Source: Psychrobacter urativorans (lineage in GTDB: Bacteria > Pseudomonadota > Gammaproteobacteria > Pseudomonadales > Moraxellaceae). Taken from it: a stretch of 64,000 bases of DNA. The notes under the pieces were generated by a model, which was given only the letters and a program-made list of their open reading frames with translations, ran no database searches and was not told the DNA's origin. Where the stretch lies: assembly GCF_001298525.1 (NCBI RefSeq), contig NZ_CP012678.1, positions 992,001 to 1,056,000 on the forward strand, read 5' to 3'. How positions within the stretch are numbered: the first letter of the stretch is position 1; every line of letters starts with the position of its first letter. Shown piece after piece: positions 25,787-35,150 of the stretch. The translations under genes were made by a program, and so were the position numbers.

Positions 25787-26659
25787 TTACTGACCAAATA
25801 CGTTAATAGGTACTTTTAGATAACGCGTTCCATTAGTTTCAGGTTCAGGCAAATGTCCGGCGTCAATATTCACTTGCACTGAAGGAATAATCAGGCGCGG
25901 CATCGCTAATGTCGCATCACGGCGCTCACGCATCTGTACAAATTCCGCTTCATTAATGCCGTCTTTAACATGGATGTTATTTTGTTTTTGTGCGGCAACC
26001 GTGGTCGTTGGGCAGTGTCTACGACCTTTGCTAGGATAATCGTGACACAGATACATCACTGTATCATCAGCCAGTGCCAATAGTTTTTTAATCGATTGAT
26101 ATAATGTCTTAGCGTCACCACCAGGGAAGTCGCAACGTGCTGTGCCGACATCAGGCGCAAATATCGTATCACCAACGAAGACCACTGTTTTTTCATCATC
26201 GGTAGCGACATACGCCATATCAGCAGGTGTATGTCCAGGTACGTGCATGGCAGTGATAGTAATGTCACCAAGCGCTAACGTATCGCCTGCATCGGTTAGA
26301 ATATCGAATTGGCTGGCATCGGTACGAAAGCGGGTATCTAAATTATAAATTTGCTTAAATATTTTTTGTACGTCAGTGATATATCGACCCATCACCAACT
26401 GTCCGCCTAGTGTCTCTTTTAAATGAATAGCACCTGAGAGATGATCAGCATGGGCATGAGTTTCGATAATATAAACCAACTGCCAATCTTGGCTCTGTAC
26501 GAAGTCAATCACCTCATCAATACCCGTCGTGCCAGTACGCCCTGACTTGGCATCAAAGTCCAATACTGGATCAATAACAGCGCACACATTCTGTTGAATA
26601 TCCGCTAAGACATGAGTATATGTCTCGGTGTCGCTATGTAAGAAGGAATGAACTTGCAT
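25787..26659 (-). CDS. Persulfide dioxygenase-like metallo-beta-lactamase-fold protein (Blh type)
   Basis: 290 residues with the metallo-beta-lactamase metal motif THAHADH (H68, H70, D72, H73) and further motif segments PGHTPAD, FVGDTIF and LCHDYPS. This is the ETHE1/Blh group, Fe(II) enzymes that oxidise glutathione persulfide to sulfite. Blh in Xylella and Agrobacterium is controlled by BigR, and here a BigR-like regulator lies divergently just upstream. A role in sulfide and persulfide detoxification is a strong inference from both. It heads the minus-strand arm: DUF2892 and trxC follow. Confidence 0.88.
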   Translation of the reverse strand: MQVHSFLHSDTETYTHVLADIQQNVCAVIDPVLDFDAKSGRTGTTGIDEVIDFVQSQDWQLVYIIETHAHADHLSGAIHLKETLGGQLVMGRYITDVQKIFKQIYNLDTRFRTDASQFDILTDAGDTLALGDITITAMHVPGHTPADMAYVATDDEKTVVFVGDTIFAPDVGTARCDFPGGDAKTLYQSIKKLLALADDTVMYLCHDYPSKGRRHCPTTTVAAQKQNNIHVKDGINEAEFVQMRERRDATLAMPRLIIPSVQVNIDAGHLPEPETNGTRYLKVPINVFGQ

Positions 26660-26919
26660 GGTTACCTCGCTATTTATACTTATATTGAGTTTTATTTTAA
26701 TAGGTTTTAACGTTTACGATTAAGCTGTCGTTATTAATATAGCAACACCTAAACACTTTATCAATTTATATAATGTAAATGACGATAATCTGATATAATA
26801 AGTCATATTATTGATAATTCATTACCTTTTAGACACGTAAAGTATTTTATAATTTTAAATATTTTTATGAGAAAACAGCTGATCTATTGTCACTGTTGAC
26901 TATTAAGTTGGATACTAAA
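26660..26919. promoter_or_regulatory. Divergent control region between persulfide dioxygenase and ArsR-type regulator
   Basis: 260 very AT-rich bases with overlapping TATAAT-like boxes on both strands. TTATCAAT (26758-26765) is the inverse of ATTGATAA (26810-26817), 44 bases apart. The BigR-type repressor would be expected to bind here. No exact published operator was matched. Confidence 0.5.
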
Positions 26920-27351
26920 ATGACTGTAATTAATAAACCCAAAACCCCTGTACTATTTGACGCTGTCTCCTATAAGGATTTGGCTCTGACGGCTACAAAT
27001 CAAGATTTAGATATCAATGATGTCGCAACCACTGGTTTTGTGCCCAATGACCTTGCCGCGCAAATGCAACAAGCTTCGATGCAAGCCAGCCAATTATTAA
27101 AGTCATTATCTCATCCTGACCGCTTATTATTACTGTGTCAACTGACTCAAGGTGAGTACTGCGTCGGTGAACTGGAAAGCTTGGTCGGTGTTGGACAGCC
27201 TAGCCTATCGCAGCAGTTGGGTATCTTGCGTAAAGATCAACTGGTCTCCACTCGCCGTGAAGGTAAGCAAATTTATTATCGTATCGCCAGTGACGATGCC
27301 TTGGCAGTATTGCAGCTGTTGTATGAGCGCTTTTGTGCCAAAACAAAATAG
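26920..27351 (+). CDS. ArsR-family repressor of the BigR/SqrR persulfide-sensing type
   Basis: 143 residues. A winged helix-turn-helix spans about 55-135 with DNA-reading SLSQQLGILRKDQLVSTRREGK. Cys73 (LLLCQL) and Cys139 (ERFCAK) are 66 apart, the same spacing as the persulfide-sensing pairs in BigR (C42/C108) and SqrR (C41/C107). A third Cys81 is extra. The first 45 residues are an extension. No metal-binding ArsR site is apparent. Divergent from the persulfide dioxygenase and upstream of a SulP transporter and DUF442 genes, which supports a sulfide-responsive repressor. The start at 26920 is the first ATG; the ribosome site is weak. Confidence 0.85.
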   Translation: MTVINKPKTPVLFDAVSYKDLALTATNQDLDINDVATTGFVPNDLAAQMQQASMQASQLLKSLSHPDRLLLLCQLTQGEYCVGELESLVGVGQPSLSQQLGILRKDQLVSTRREGKQIYYRIASDDALAVLQLLYERFCAKTK

Positions 27352-27421
27352 TAATGAGCAGTCATAGTCAATGAGCAATTTCTTTTAATGTAATGATAAA
27401 TTGAGGTGATGATAATTTAAT

Positions 27422-29131
27422 ATGTCTGCTATTGCTGCTCGTCTGATTCCTGCTTGGCTGCGTCACTATCAACTTGCAATGCTGCCCACTGATGTGGTCG
27501 CAGGGTTGGTGGTAGGTATATTGGTCATTCCGCAAAGCTTAGGCTATGCTGTGCTAGCAGGATTGCCGCCTGTGTACGGACTGTATGCCGCGATTGTGCC
27601 GGTGATGGTCTATGCATGGATAGGGTCTAGTAATGTGCAAGCGGTTGGACCGGCGGCGGTAACGGCAATTATGACCGCGAGCGCGTTGCATCCTTATGCC
27701 GATAAGGACGTTGAGCAATATGTATTAATGGCAGGGCTACTGGCGCTCATGGTCGGTGCGCTATTGTGGGTTGCTGGACAGCTGAAACTGGGTTGGATTA
27801 TGCAGTTCATCAGTCGCGGGGTATCGGCAGGCTTTGTCAGCGGTGCAGCGGTACTTATTTTTATCAGTCAGTTAAAGTACCTAACGAGCATACCGATAGC
27901 TGGTAATGGCTTGCTGGGTTATTTATCTAGTATGGTTAGATATGTCAGTCAACTGCATCCCTTAACTTTAGCCATTGGCGTGGTCGCCTTTACGCTGATG
28001 GTGCTGAACCGCTACGGTAAGCAATGGGTATGGCAGTCGTGGCTATCCTCCTCTCATGCCAAATGGGCGGAACGATTATTTCCACTTATACTTCTTGGTA
28101 TTGCTATCTTTTTGAGTATGAGCTTGCATTGGACAACCAAAGGGGTGGCGACTATCGGCACTATTCCGCAAGGATTGCCGACGTTCACGTTACCGTATTT
28201 GCCAGACTTTCGTGAAGCGCTAAACTTATTACCCACGGCAGGATTGATGGCACTAATTGCTTTTGTATCGAGTAGCTCCGTTGCCAGTACCTATGCGCGT
28301 CTGCGCAGTGAAACTTTCGATGCCAATCGTGAGCTAAAAGGGCTTGGGCTTGCCAATCTTACCGGTGGCGTGTTCCAAAGTTTTCCGATTGCCGGTGGCT
28401 TTTCACGTACTGCCATCAATGTCGATTCAGGGGCAAAAACGCCACTTGCCAGTCTCGTGACCGTACTGGTGATGGTGATTGCCTTAATTGCCTTTGGTGA
28501 CATCCTTTCACCGCTACCCTATGCCATTTTGGGTGCGACTATTATGGCTGCTATCATTGGGCTGATTGATATTGCGACCTTAAAATCAGCATGGCAGCGC
28601 GACCGCTTAGATGCCGCCAGTTTTATGGCAGCCTTTGTTGGCGTATTGGTGTTTGGATTGAATACTGGATTGGTGATAGGTTTAATGGTGTCCTTTGCTA
28701 GCTTAATTTGGCAGTCCAGTCAGCCGCATGTTGCCATTGTTGGACAACTTGCCGGTACAGAACATTTCCGTAACATCAACCGCCACGATGTCATCACTTA
28801 TCATAATTTATTGATGTTACGTATTGATGAGAGCCTATTTTTTGGTAATAGTGAATCAGTGCATCGCCGTGTGATTGATGCAACAAAGCAGTATCCAGAC
28901 GCGCGTGAGATTATCTTTATCATGGCAGCGGTGAACCATATTGATTTGACCGCGCAAGAGATGCTCATCAGCTTAAATAAAGAACTGCTCGCACAACAAA
29001 AAAGGCTACATTTTAGCTTTATTAAAGGACCTATCATGGATGTAATCGGTGATACGCCCCTAATTACTGAACTGAGCGGAGAGGTGTATTTAAGCAATAT
29101 GGATGCCGTTGAGGCGTTGAAAGACAGGTAG
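27422..29131 (+). CDS. SulP family anion transporter with C-terminal STAS domain
   Basis: 569 residues. The SulP signature is near the N-terminus (GILVIPQSLGYAVLAGLPPVYGLYAA at about 33-58), followed by ten or so membrane segments to about 430. A STAS domain occupies about 445-565. Family members carry sulfate, bicarbonate or other anions. Placement after the BigR-like gene suggests an anion from persulfide oxidation (sulfite, sulfate or thiosulfate), but sequence does not show substrate or direction. 70 bases after the regulator, likely cotranscribed. Confidence 0.88.
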   Translation: MSAIAARLIPAWLRHYQLAMLPTDVVAGLVVGILVIPQSLGYAVLAGLPPVYGLYAAIVPVMVYAWIGSSNVQAVGPAAVTAIMTASALHPYADKDVEQYVLMAGLLALMVGALLWVAGQLKLGWIMQFISRGVSAGFVSGAAVLIFISQLKYLTSIPIAGNGLLGYLSSMVRYVSQLHPLTLAIGVVAFTLMVLNRYGKQWVWQSWLSSSHAKWAERLFPLILLGIAIFLSMSLHWTTKGVATIGTIPQGLPTFTLPYLPDFREALNLLPTAGLMALIAFVSSSSVASTYARLRSETFDANRELKGLGLANLTGGVFQSFPIAGGFSRTAINVDSGAKTPLASLVTVLVMVIALIAFGDILSPLPYAILGATIMAAIIGLIDIATLKSAWQRDRLDAASFMAAFVGVLVFGLNTGLVIGLMVSFASLIWQSSQPHVAIVGQLAGTEHFRNINRHDVITYHNLLMLRIDESLFFGNSESVHRRVIDATKQYPDAREIIFIMAAVNHIDLTAQEMLISLNKELLAQQKRLHFSFIKGPIMDVIGDTPLITELSGEVYLSNMDAVEALKDR

Positions 29132-29326
29132 GAAATGCATGACTACTAATAAGCTTTTTTATAAATAACTAGCAGTGCTTGCCGTCTGCCACAAAATACC
29201 GTTATGATAGGTTGTTGTTGTGCTCAATAGCGCTACTGATACCTATGCGCCACTAAATAAGTCTCTAGACTATGATCGTACAACGTATCCTTTTAAGTTC
29301 TCTTACGAAAGACACAGACATTATTT

Positions 29327-29653
29327 ATGACTGATAATCTAACCATTTATAAGCAAATTTATCCCATACAGTGCTCTAAGCTTGCTGAGCTTGGCTATCG
29401 CTCCGTGATTAATATACGTCCGGATAACGAAGTTGACACTCAGCCGAGTAGCACTGATTTAGCGGTTGCTACTAAAGAAGCAAACCTAACTTATCACCAC
29501 TTACCATTCGATGATGAGCGTTTGAGTCTGGTTACCGTTGAGCAATTTGCCGCTTTTTACCATGCTGTACCCAAACCGATACTGATGTTTTGCGGTACAG
29601 GCGCACGTGCTAAATTACTGTACCAAAGCGCACTGATGCAAGGTTTGCTATAA
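29327..29653 (+). CDS. DUF442 phosphatase/rhodanese-like protein, copy 1 (divergent)
   Basis: 108 residues with the DUF442 (Blh N-terminal domain) fold: RSVINIRPDNE at about 25-35 and the active-site loop FCGTGARAK with Cys89 and Arg94. The usual loop is C-R-T/S-G-x-R-S, so Gly90 and Ala95 are unusual substitutions. The domain resembles dual-specificity phosphatases and is linked to sulfur transfer beside persulfide dioxygenases. In many bacteria it is fused to the dioxygenase; here it stands alone. A second copy follows after 60 bases. Confidence 0.8.
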   Translation: MTDNLTIYKQIYPIQCSKLAELGYRSVINIRPDNEVDTQPSSTDLAVATKEANLTYHHLPFDDERLSLVTVEQFAAFYHAVPKPILMFCGTGARAKLLYQSALMQGLL

Positions 29654-29713
29654 ACCTTATTCATCCATTTATAACGCTTAAATAACTTAAATCATTTTAA
29701 AAAAGGAATACTC

Positions 29714-30046
29714 ATGAGCCATGAAGTTAGTATTACCGGACAAATTACGCCTGATCAAATACCAATGATTGCCGAAAATGGCTTTAAAACAATTATTAAT
29801 AACCGTCCTGATGGTGAAGAGCCCAATCAGCCGACCAGTGCTGAGCTTGCTGCTGCTGCTGAAAAAGCAGGATTGGCATATAAAGAAGTGTCCTTTGCTG
29901 GTAATGAGCTGAATCAAAATCATGTAGAAGAATTTGCTGACTTTTTTAATCAAGCTGAGCAGCCCGTATTAATTTTCTGTCGTACGGGCAATCGCTCAAC
30001 AGGTATTTATGAAGCGGCAAAGCGTATGGATTTGTTGGATGATTAA
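29714..30046 (+). CDS. DUF442 phosphatase/rhodanese-like protein, copy 2 (canonical loop)
   Basis: 110 residues, paralogous to the preceding gene: NRPDGEEPNQPTSAEL at about 30-45 and active-site loop FCRTGNRST with Cys89 and Arg94 in the same register as copy 1. The loop is the standard form for this family, so this copy is the likelier active sulfurtransferase or phosphatase. The two genes look like a tandem duplication in which copy 1 diverged. Last gene of the plus-strand arm. AAAAGGA precedes its ATG. Confidence 0.85.
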   Translation: MSHEVSITGQITPDQIPMIAENGFKTIINNRPDGEEPNQPTSAELAAAAEKAGLAYKEVSFAGNELNQNHVEEFADFFNQAEQPVLIFCRTGNRSTGIYEAAKRMDLLDD

Positions 30047-30068
30047 GTCATTGAAGTTGCTAGATACT

Positions 30069-30101
30069 AAAAAACCCCGATAACTAAATATCGGGGTTTT
30101 T
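30069..30101. terminator. Bidirectional terminator between DUF442 copy 2 and ahpF
   Basis: AAAAAACCCCGATA, 6-base loop, TATCGGGGTTTTT: a near-perfect 13-base stem between convergent genes. Confidence 0.93.
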
Positions 30102-30141
30102 GTTTGCTCTTATAAAACCTAACTTTGCTTACTTAATAATA

Positions 30142-31731
30142 CTACTGCATCACCAAATACTCAAACGCTGACAATGCCGCTTTACTACCCTCACCCATCG
30201 CAATATTAATTTGCTTAAACGGTACGGTCGTCACGTCACCACAAGCAAAAATACCTTTGCGGTCTGTGCGGCAGCGCTCATCAATTTCAATCTCACCAAA
30301 GCGATTTAAATCAACAAAGCCTTTAACAAATTCGCTATTAGGTACTAAGCCAATTTGCACAAAGATAGCCGCTAAATCAAGCTCTTTTATCTCGCCTGAA
30401 CTGCGCTCTTCGTAGACGATAGAGGTCACTTTACCGTCAGTGGCTTTAATCTCTTTGGTTGCCGCGCCCGTGATAATTTCAATATTGGCTTTTTCTTTTG
30501 CTTTATTAATCAATACTTGGTCAGCTTTTAGAGTGTCAGCAAACTCAAATACCGTCACGTGCTTCACGATACCTGCCAAATCTAGCGCGGCTTCAATACC
30601 TGAGTTACCACCGCCAATCACCGATACATCTTTACCTTTAAAGAATGGACCATCGCAATGTGGACAATACGCCACACCTTTACCGATGTTTTCTTCTTCG
30701 CCCGGTACATTCAGTTTACGCCACTGTGCGCCAGTCGCTAAGATAATACTGCGCGTGGTAAACGTTTCGCCCGTATTTAGCTGAATACGATAGTTCTCGT
30801 CTTCAGTTTCGCTAATTTCTTTTACGCTGACACTCTGTTTTAGCGTGATGTCATACGCTTGTAAGTGCGTGACAAAATTATTCGATAACGTCGTGCCCGT
30901 GGTTAACGGAATCGAGATAAGGTTCTCGATATCTTGCGTGTCTTTCACCTGACCGCCGATACGATCCGCCACCATGGTGACTTTTAAGCCTTTACGTGCA
31001 GTATAAATCGCAGCGGCAACCCCAGCAGGACCAGCACCAATAATCGTCACATCTTGCTGCTCTAACTGCTCCGCATCGTCAGTGCTACTTTCACTTAATA
31101 AATCTGGGAATTGCTCTTGCAACTTATCAATCAATTTACCCGTATCAATCAAACCATTGGCAAAGGGCTTACCGTTTAAGAATACCGCAGGTACGCCTTG
31201 GATATTATTGGCATCGACTAGCTCTTGGAATAATGCCCCATCAATCATCTCGTTGCTAATGCCATCATTTAATAGTGCAAACTGATTCAAAGCTTGCACC
31301 ACATCTGGGCAACTGTGGCAGGACAGTGACACAAAGGTTTGAAACTGTAGCGGCTTATTGATACGTTTGATAAGCTTTTGAATACCCTCATCGAGCTTTA
31401 GTGTATGACCACCTGCCTGCAAAATAGCTAGAATAAGCGAGGTAAATTCATGCCCGCCCGGAATACCACTAAAGACAATACCCGTATCTGTTAGCGTACC
31501 ATCGATATGACTACGAACTGCAAAGCTAATTGGACTTGGCAAACTGCTATCAATAAAGGCATCGTCTTGAGCATTAAATTGAATTTTATCCGTTGTACCA
31601 GCGATTTTAGTTAAGAAGTCAATCAGCTCAGCACGTTTAGCATGTTCACCACTGCCCAATACAAAACTAATGGGACGGGTCATGTTCTCGCTATAACTTT
31701 TAACAGCATCTAATAAGCTTTGGTCTATCAT
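30142..31731 (-). CDS. ahpF: Alkyl hydroperoxide reductase subunit F
   Basis: NADH-dependent flavoprotein that reduces AhpC. 529 residues. The N-terminal tandem thioredoxin-like domain carries CHSC (C138, C141). The thioredoxin-reductase-like part has FAD motif GAGPAG (232-237), CPHC (C356, C359) and a second nucleotide motif GGGNSG at about 373-378. All redox cysteines are kept. AGGA lies six bases before the ATG. Unlike E. coli, it is not joined to ahpC; the two are about 0.9 kb apart with a YdcH gene between, both on the minus strand. Confidence 0.96.
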   Translation of the reverse strand: MIDQSLLDAVKSYSENMTRPISFVLGSGEHAKRAELIDFLTKIAGTTDKIQFNAQDDAFIDSSLPSPISFAVRSHIDGTLTDTGIVFSGIPGGHEFTSLILAILQAGGHTLKLDEGIQKLIKRINKPLQFQTFVSLSCHSCPDVVQALNQFALLNDGISNEMIDGALFQELVDANNIQGVPAVFLNGKPFANGLIDTGKLIDKLQEQFPDLLSESSTDDAEQLEQQDVTIIGAGPAGVAAAIYTARKGLKVTMVADRIGGQVKDTQDIENLISIPLTTGTTLSNNFVTHLQAYDITLKQSVSVKEISETEDENYRIQLNTGETFTTRSIILATGAQWRKLNVPGEEENIGKGVAYCPHCDGPFFKGKDVSVIGGGNSGIEAALDLAGIVKHVTVFEFADTLKADQVLINKAKEKANIEIITGAATKEIKATDGKVTSIVYEERSSGEIKELDLAAIFVQIGLVPNSEFVKGFVDLNRFGEIEIDERCRTDRKGIFACGDVTTVPFKQINIAMGEGSKAALSAFEYLVMQ

Positions 31732-32213
31732 AATTGTTCCTCATTATTATTAAATATGTAACGCAGATTTACTAAAAATATTGATAAGATTAGTAATTTT
31801 AACGGCAATTATCAGTACCTGCCTTGCTGCAATAGGTCTATTATCAAGGCTTACCACCATTTCGGCAAGCACAGATAGTCAAAGCCTATGTTTTATAAAA
31901 CAAATCAATATACAGCTAAATAATTATTTTATAAATACATAAGCAATTAGTAATAAGCATTGTTTCGTATAGATATGGCGCAAGTCGTTTTATTTCGCTA
32001 CACTCAAGAGAGGCTAATGAGCATTTGTAGCTTATACAAATACGCTCACTTACCCCGCTAAAAGCAATACTTGTTGTAATCCGTATCGTTAAACAGCCAT
32101 TAGTATTGCAGACCCAAACCACTTTTTCCAAGTATGAGGGTTAGGATAACGGCGAACTGCGCCATCCACCCTTTGTGTCTAATTACCCTTTTTTTAATGA
32201 CAAGGATGACCAC
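31732..32213. other. Spacer upstream of ahpF
   Basis: About 480 bases containing the ahpF promoter region and an OxyR-like half-site (31875-31889). The rest is AT-rich without a supported gene. Confidence 0.5.
31875..31889. promoter_or_regulatory. OxyR-like half-operator upstream of ahpF
   Basis: ATAG, 7 bases, CTAT: the spacing of one OxyR dimer-half element. The second half expected seven bases away is not present, and the inner T and A of the E. coli consensus are missing. About 145 bases upstream of ahpF. Confidence 0.3.
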
Positions 32214-32462
32214 ATGAGAAAGACTGATACTTTTCAAGATAACAAAGATATTATTGCCGAGCTTAAGGTGCAAGACAGCCACTTTGCCATTATTTTTGAT
32301 GAGCATACTCAGCTCGATCAGCGCATCAATCAGCTGGAAAAAGATTTGATTCAACACGCCAGTCGTGATGAAGAAATTGAACAAATGAAGCGGCGTAAAC
32401 TGCAACTTAAAGACGAGATTTATAGAACCATCGATAACAATAAAATGAAAAGCAGTGCGTAA
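32214..32462 (+). CDS. YdcH / DUF465 family small protein
   Basis: 82 residues. Matches the DUF465 pattern: ELKVQDSHFAIIFDEHTQLDQRINQLEKD, then helical REEIEQMKRRKLQLKDEIY with a Lys-rich C-terminus. It is an all-helical, probably dimeric cytoplasmic protein of unknown role. The start at 32214 has AAGGA seven bases upstream; a longer start is less supported. It sits between ahpF and ahpC on the opposite strand with its own terminator. Confidence 0.85.
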   Translation: MRKTDTFQDNKDIIAELKVQDSHFAIIFDEHTQLDQRINQLEKDLIQHASRDEEIEQMKRRKLQLKDEIYRTIDNNKMKSSA

Positions 32463-32540
32463 GAGCACTTCCAATAATCATTCCAAATAATAATGATAAA
32501 GGCGTTACTAGTATTACTAAAATGCTAATAACACGCCCAT

Positions 32541-32582
32541 AAAAAGACCCCATCAACCAATACTGACGGGGTCTTTTTTTTA
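32541..32582. terminator. Bidirectional terminator between ydcH-like gene and ahpC
   Basis: AAAAAGACCCC and GGGGTCTTTTTTT arms with a 17-base loop. Confidence 0.85.
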
Positions 32583-32626
32583 AAACTATCTTTCAATCAT
32601 TTAACCGTTACTACAATAGTAACCGC

Positions 32627-33193
32627 TTAGATTTTACCAACCAAATCAAGACTTGGTTTTAACGTTGCTTGACCCGCTTCCCATGCTGCTGGACACACTT
32701 CGCCGTCATTTTCGCGCACATATTGTGCCGCTTTAACTTTACGCAGCATGTCTTTTGCGCTACGACCAATGCCGCCTGCATGAATTTCAGCCACTTGGAT
32801 AAAGCCATCTGGATCAACTAAGAACGTGCCGCGCTCAGCCAAGCCTGCTTCTTCAATCATCACGTTAAAGCCGCGAGTGATACGACCAGTCGGATCGCCA
32901 ATCATTGGGTATTGTACTTTACCAATGGCGTCTGAAGAGTCATGCCATGCTTTATGGGTGAAATGAGTGTCGGTTGATACTGAGTATACTTCTACGCCCA
33001 GACCTTTTAGCTCGTCATAGTGAGCTGCCATGTCCTCTAACTCAGTTGGGCAAACAAAGGTAAAATCAGCTGGGTAAAATAGGAAGATTGCCCAATTACC
33101 TTTTACGTCGTCAGAAGTGATGGTTTTAAATTCACCGTTAACAAATGCTTGTGCTGAAAATTCTGGGATTTCTTGATTGATAATAGACGCCAT
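32627..33193 (-). CDS. ahpC: Alkyl hydroperoxide reductase subunit C (2-Cys peroxiredoxin)
   Basis: 188 residues, the standard length. Peroxidatic Cys48 lies in [11 protein letters not shown] and resolving Cys167 in EVCPAAW; the GG(L/I)G-like GGIGR and C-terminal extension are typical of AhpC1. It reduces hydrogen peroxide, organic peroxides and peroxynitrite and is recycled by AhpF. AGGAG lies seven bases before the ATG. Divergent from oxyR, whose product is the likely activator. Confidence 0.97.
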   Translation of the reverse strand: MASIINQEIPEFSAQAFVNGEFKTITSDDVKGNWAIFLFYPADFTFVCPTELEDMAAHYDELKGLGVEVYSVSTDTHFTHKAWHDSSDAIGKVQYPMIGDPTGRITRGFNVMIEEAGLAERGTFLVDPDGFIQVAEIHAGGIGRSAKDMLRKVKAAQYVRENDGEVCPAAWEAGQATLKPSLDLVGKI

Positions 33194-33489
33194 GAGAGGC
33201 TCCTTTATTGTTGGTTAATGGTCTTCATTTATTTAATCATTCGAACCATTTATATGAAAGTTCGCTGACTAAATAACTTACCTGACAAACTATACGTGAA
33301 TTCTATGGCTAATCCAGTTAAAAGTTTTTAATATGATGTTTTGTTTTATCAAACTTGTTAAACTGTTCTAACCAGTATTTCTCATCATACAACGAGACTG
33401 ATTGTCTATATCAGCCAAATATAAATCACTTTTAACACGCTCATTTACTGCTGATAAGTTTGTTAAAACCCTAATAAAAAAGAGCCCTT
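33194..33489. promoter_or_regulatory. Divergent control region of ahpC and oxyR
   Basis: 296 bases. A 17-base inverted motif CTGAT-N7-ATCAG (33400-33416) is the clearest symmetric element. I do not find the full four-part OxyR consensus (ATAG-N7-CTAT twice). OxyR control is expected from the layout but not proven by motif. Confidence 0.4.
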
Positions 33490-34395
33490 ATGATTACCTT
33501 ACGTCAACTTGAATTTGCCTTAGCGGTCGCTAAACATCGCCATTTTAAACGCGCTGCTGAAGACTGTAATATCTCGCAATCGGCGCTTAGTTTGGGTATC
33601 GCTGAGTTAGAAAAGCAATTAGATACGCAGATTTTTGAGCGTAATAATAAGCAAGTGCTTATCACTCCGATTGGCGAAGATATTCTAGTACGCGCACAGC
33701 GGGTATTTTCTGAAATTAATGATTTAACGACTCGTGCCCATAGCCATCAGTTACCGCTTGCTTATCCAATGACGGTCGGGATTATTCCAACGATTGCGCC
33801 TTATTTATTACCCAAAGTGCTACCTGCGCTTAGACAACATTATCCAGAATTTCGCATGACCATCGTTGAGCAACAAACGGAACGCTTGCTCGAACAAGTA
33901 CGCTATGGTCATATTGATACGGCAATTATTGCGCTGCCTTATGCGGTAGACGGGCTTCATAGTTTTGAGTTTTGGAGCGAAGATTTTTTTGCCGTTTTTC
34001 CACAAGACGACGTTCACGCTACGCTCAAAACCATCAATTCGGATGAGTTGGCAACGGCTAATTTAATGCTGCTCGGTGAAGGGCATTGCTTAACTGACCA
34101 AACGTTATCAGTCTGTCATTTTGACCGCGAGCAGATGAAATCAAGCTTTTCGGATGCCAGTTTAAATACGTTAATTCAGATGGCATTGGCAAATATGGGC
34201 ACGACCTTAGTGCCAGAAATGGCGCTTGATCAGTTGCATTTGCAAAACCAAAATGCGGTGGCGGTACCATTGGCGGAAAAAGGACCCCATCGCCATATTG
34301 CCTTTGTCACCCGTCTTAATTATGCGCGAGTTGATGATGTAAATCTGCTGGGTAAAGTCTTTACACAAGCACTGGAAGATGCGGCTAACACTTAG
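33490..34395 (+). CDS. oxyR: Peroxide-sensing LysR-type regulator OxyR
   Basis: 301 residues. N-terminal LysR helix-turn-helix spans about 1-60 (LRQLEFALAVAKHRHFKRAAEDCNISQSALS). In the C-terminal sensor domain Cys200 and Cys209 (GHCLTDQTLSVCHF) match E. coli Cys199 and Cys208, which form the activating disulfide on peroxide exposure. Divergent from ahpC and close to ahpF, its usual targets. Confidence 0.95.
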   Translation: MITLRQLEFALAVAKHRHFKRAAEDCNISQSALSLGIAELEKQLDTQIFERNNKQVLITPIGEDILVRAQRVFSEINDLTTRAHSHQLPLAYPMTVGIIPTIAPYLLPKVLPALRQHYPEFRMTIVEQQTERLLEQVRYGHIDTAIIALPYAVDGLHSFEFWSEDFFAVFPQDDVHATLKTINSDELATANLMLLGEGHCLTDQTLSVCHFDREQMKSSFSDASLNTLIQMALANMGTTLVPEMALDQLHLQNQNAVAVPLAEKGPHRHIAFVTRLNYARVDDVNLLGKVFTQALEDAANT

Positions 34396-34447
34396 GCTAA
34401 TATTGTTAATTTAAGAAGGTTAATGTAATCCTATTTATTTAATCTTC

Positions 34448-35122
34448 TTAATCTAGCTTGCCAGACTTACCTGCCAGCATATCATGCCAATGGCGATAGT
34501 CTGGCATGGCGCTAGCCACGGTTTGCCAAAATGCGCGGCTATGATTGGCATGATGCAAATGACACAGTTCATGAACAATCACGTATTCGGTGCACTCAAT
34601 AGGATAAGCCGGAAGATAAACGGACAGCCAGATACGGCGCGCTCGCGTGTTACAACTGCCCCAACGTGTATGCATTTTTTTAATGCGTATCTCATTTGAA
34701 TAAGCGCCGACAATCGGTTGCCACTTAGCAAATAAAGTGGGCGTCACTATTGAGAGTTGTTGCCGATAATAGGCAATTTTTTCATGTGGATTGAGCGTAT
34801 GCGCTTGCATCTCACCCCACAATAAAACAGGCTTATTGACAGATTCAAACGCAGAATGTTGTGTGCGCTGATATTGCGCCAAGACTTGGGCGTGATGAGC
34901 CAACGCCCAAGATACTCGTGTGCTAATCGCTTGCGCCAGTTGAACAGTGCTAATCGTCATGGGTGCTGAGACGATGAGCTGATAAGGCTTAAGGCGAAAA
35001 TTAATATTTTTAATGCGCTTTTGGGTCACGTGCAAGGTAATATTAGCTTGGGCAAGCTGTTGCACGGTACTATTTAATAATGGATGGTTTAATAATGCAT
35101 GGCTATACCCTTGCGGCGTCAT
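34448..35122 (-). CDS. YgjP-type (DUF45/SprT-like) metallopeptidase
   Basis: 224 residues. The C-terminal zinc site HELCH (H184, E185, H188) plus NHS (H194) and the WGSC motif at 154-157 are the DUF45/YgjP pattern. The fold is related to WSS1 and SprT proteases; no substrate is established. It starts 28 bases after the DUF1513 gene and may be the last gene of the iron cluster transcript, though that link could be incidental. Confidence 0.88.
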   Translation of the reverse strand: MTPQGYSHALLNHPLLNSTVQQLAQANITLHVTQKRIKNINFRLKPYQLIVSAPMTISTVQLAQAISTRVSWALAHHAQVLAQYQRTQHSAFESVNKPVLLWGEMQAHTLNPHEKIAYYRQQLSIVTPTLFAKWQPIVGAYSNEIRIKKMHTRWGSCNTRARRIWLSVYLPAYPIECTEYVIVHELCHLHHANHSRAFWQTVASAMPDYRHWHDMLAGKSGKLD

Positions 35123-35150
35123 ACTTTATACCCTACGCCATTATTCATAA

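Noticed and set aside
26056..26348. Short frames overlapping the persulfide dioxygenase gene on either strand
   Set aside because: They lie inside a well-supported enzyme with clear metal motifs and have no independent ribosome sites.
33194..33489. Full OxyR operator between ahpC and oxyR
   Set aside because: Several CTAT/ATAG-like pieces exist but not at the ATAG-N7-CTAT-N7-ATAG-N7-CTAT spacing; only a generic CTGAT-N7-ATCAG motif stands out.
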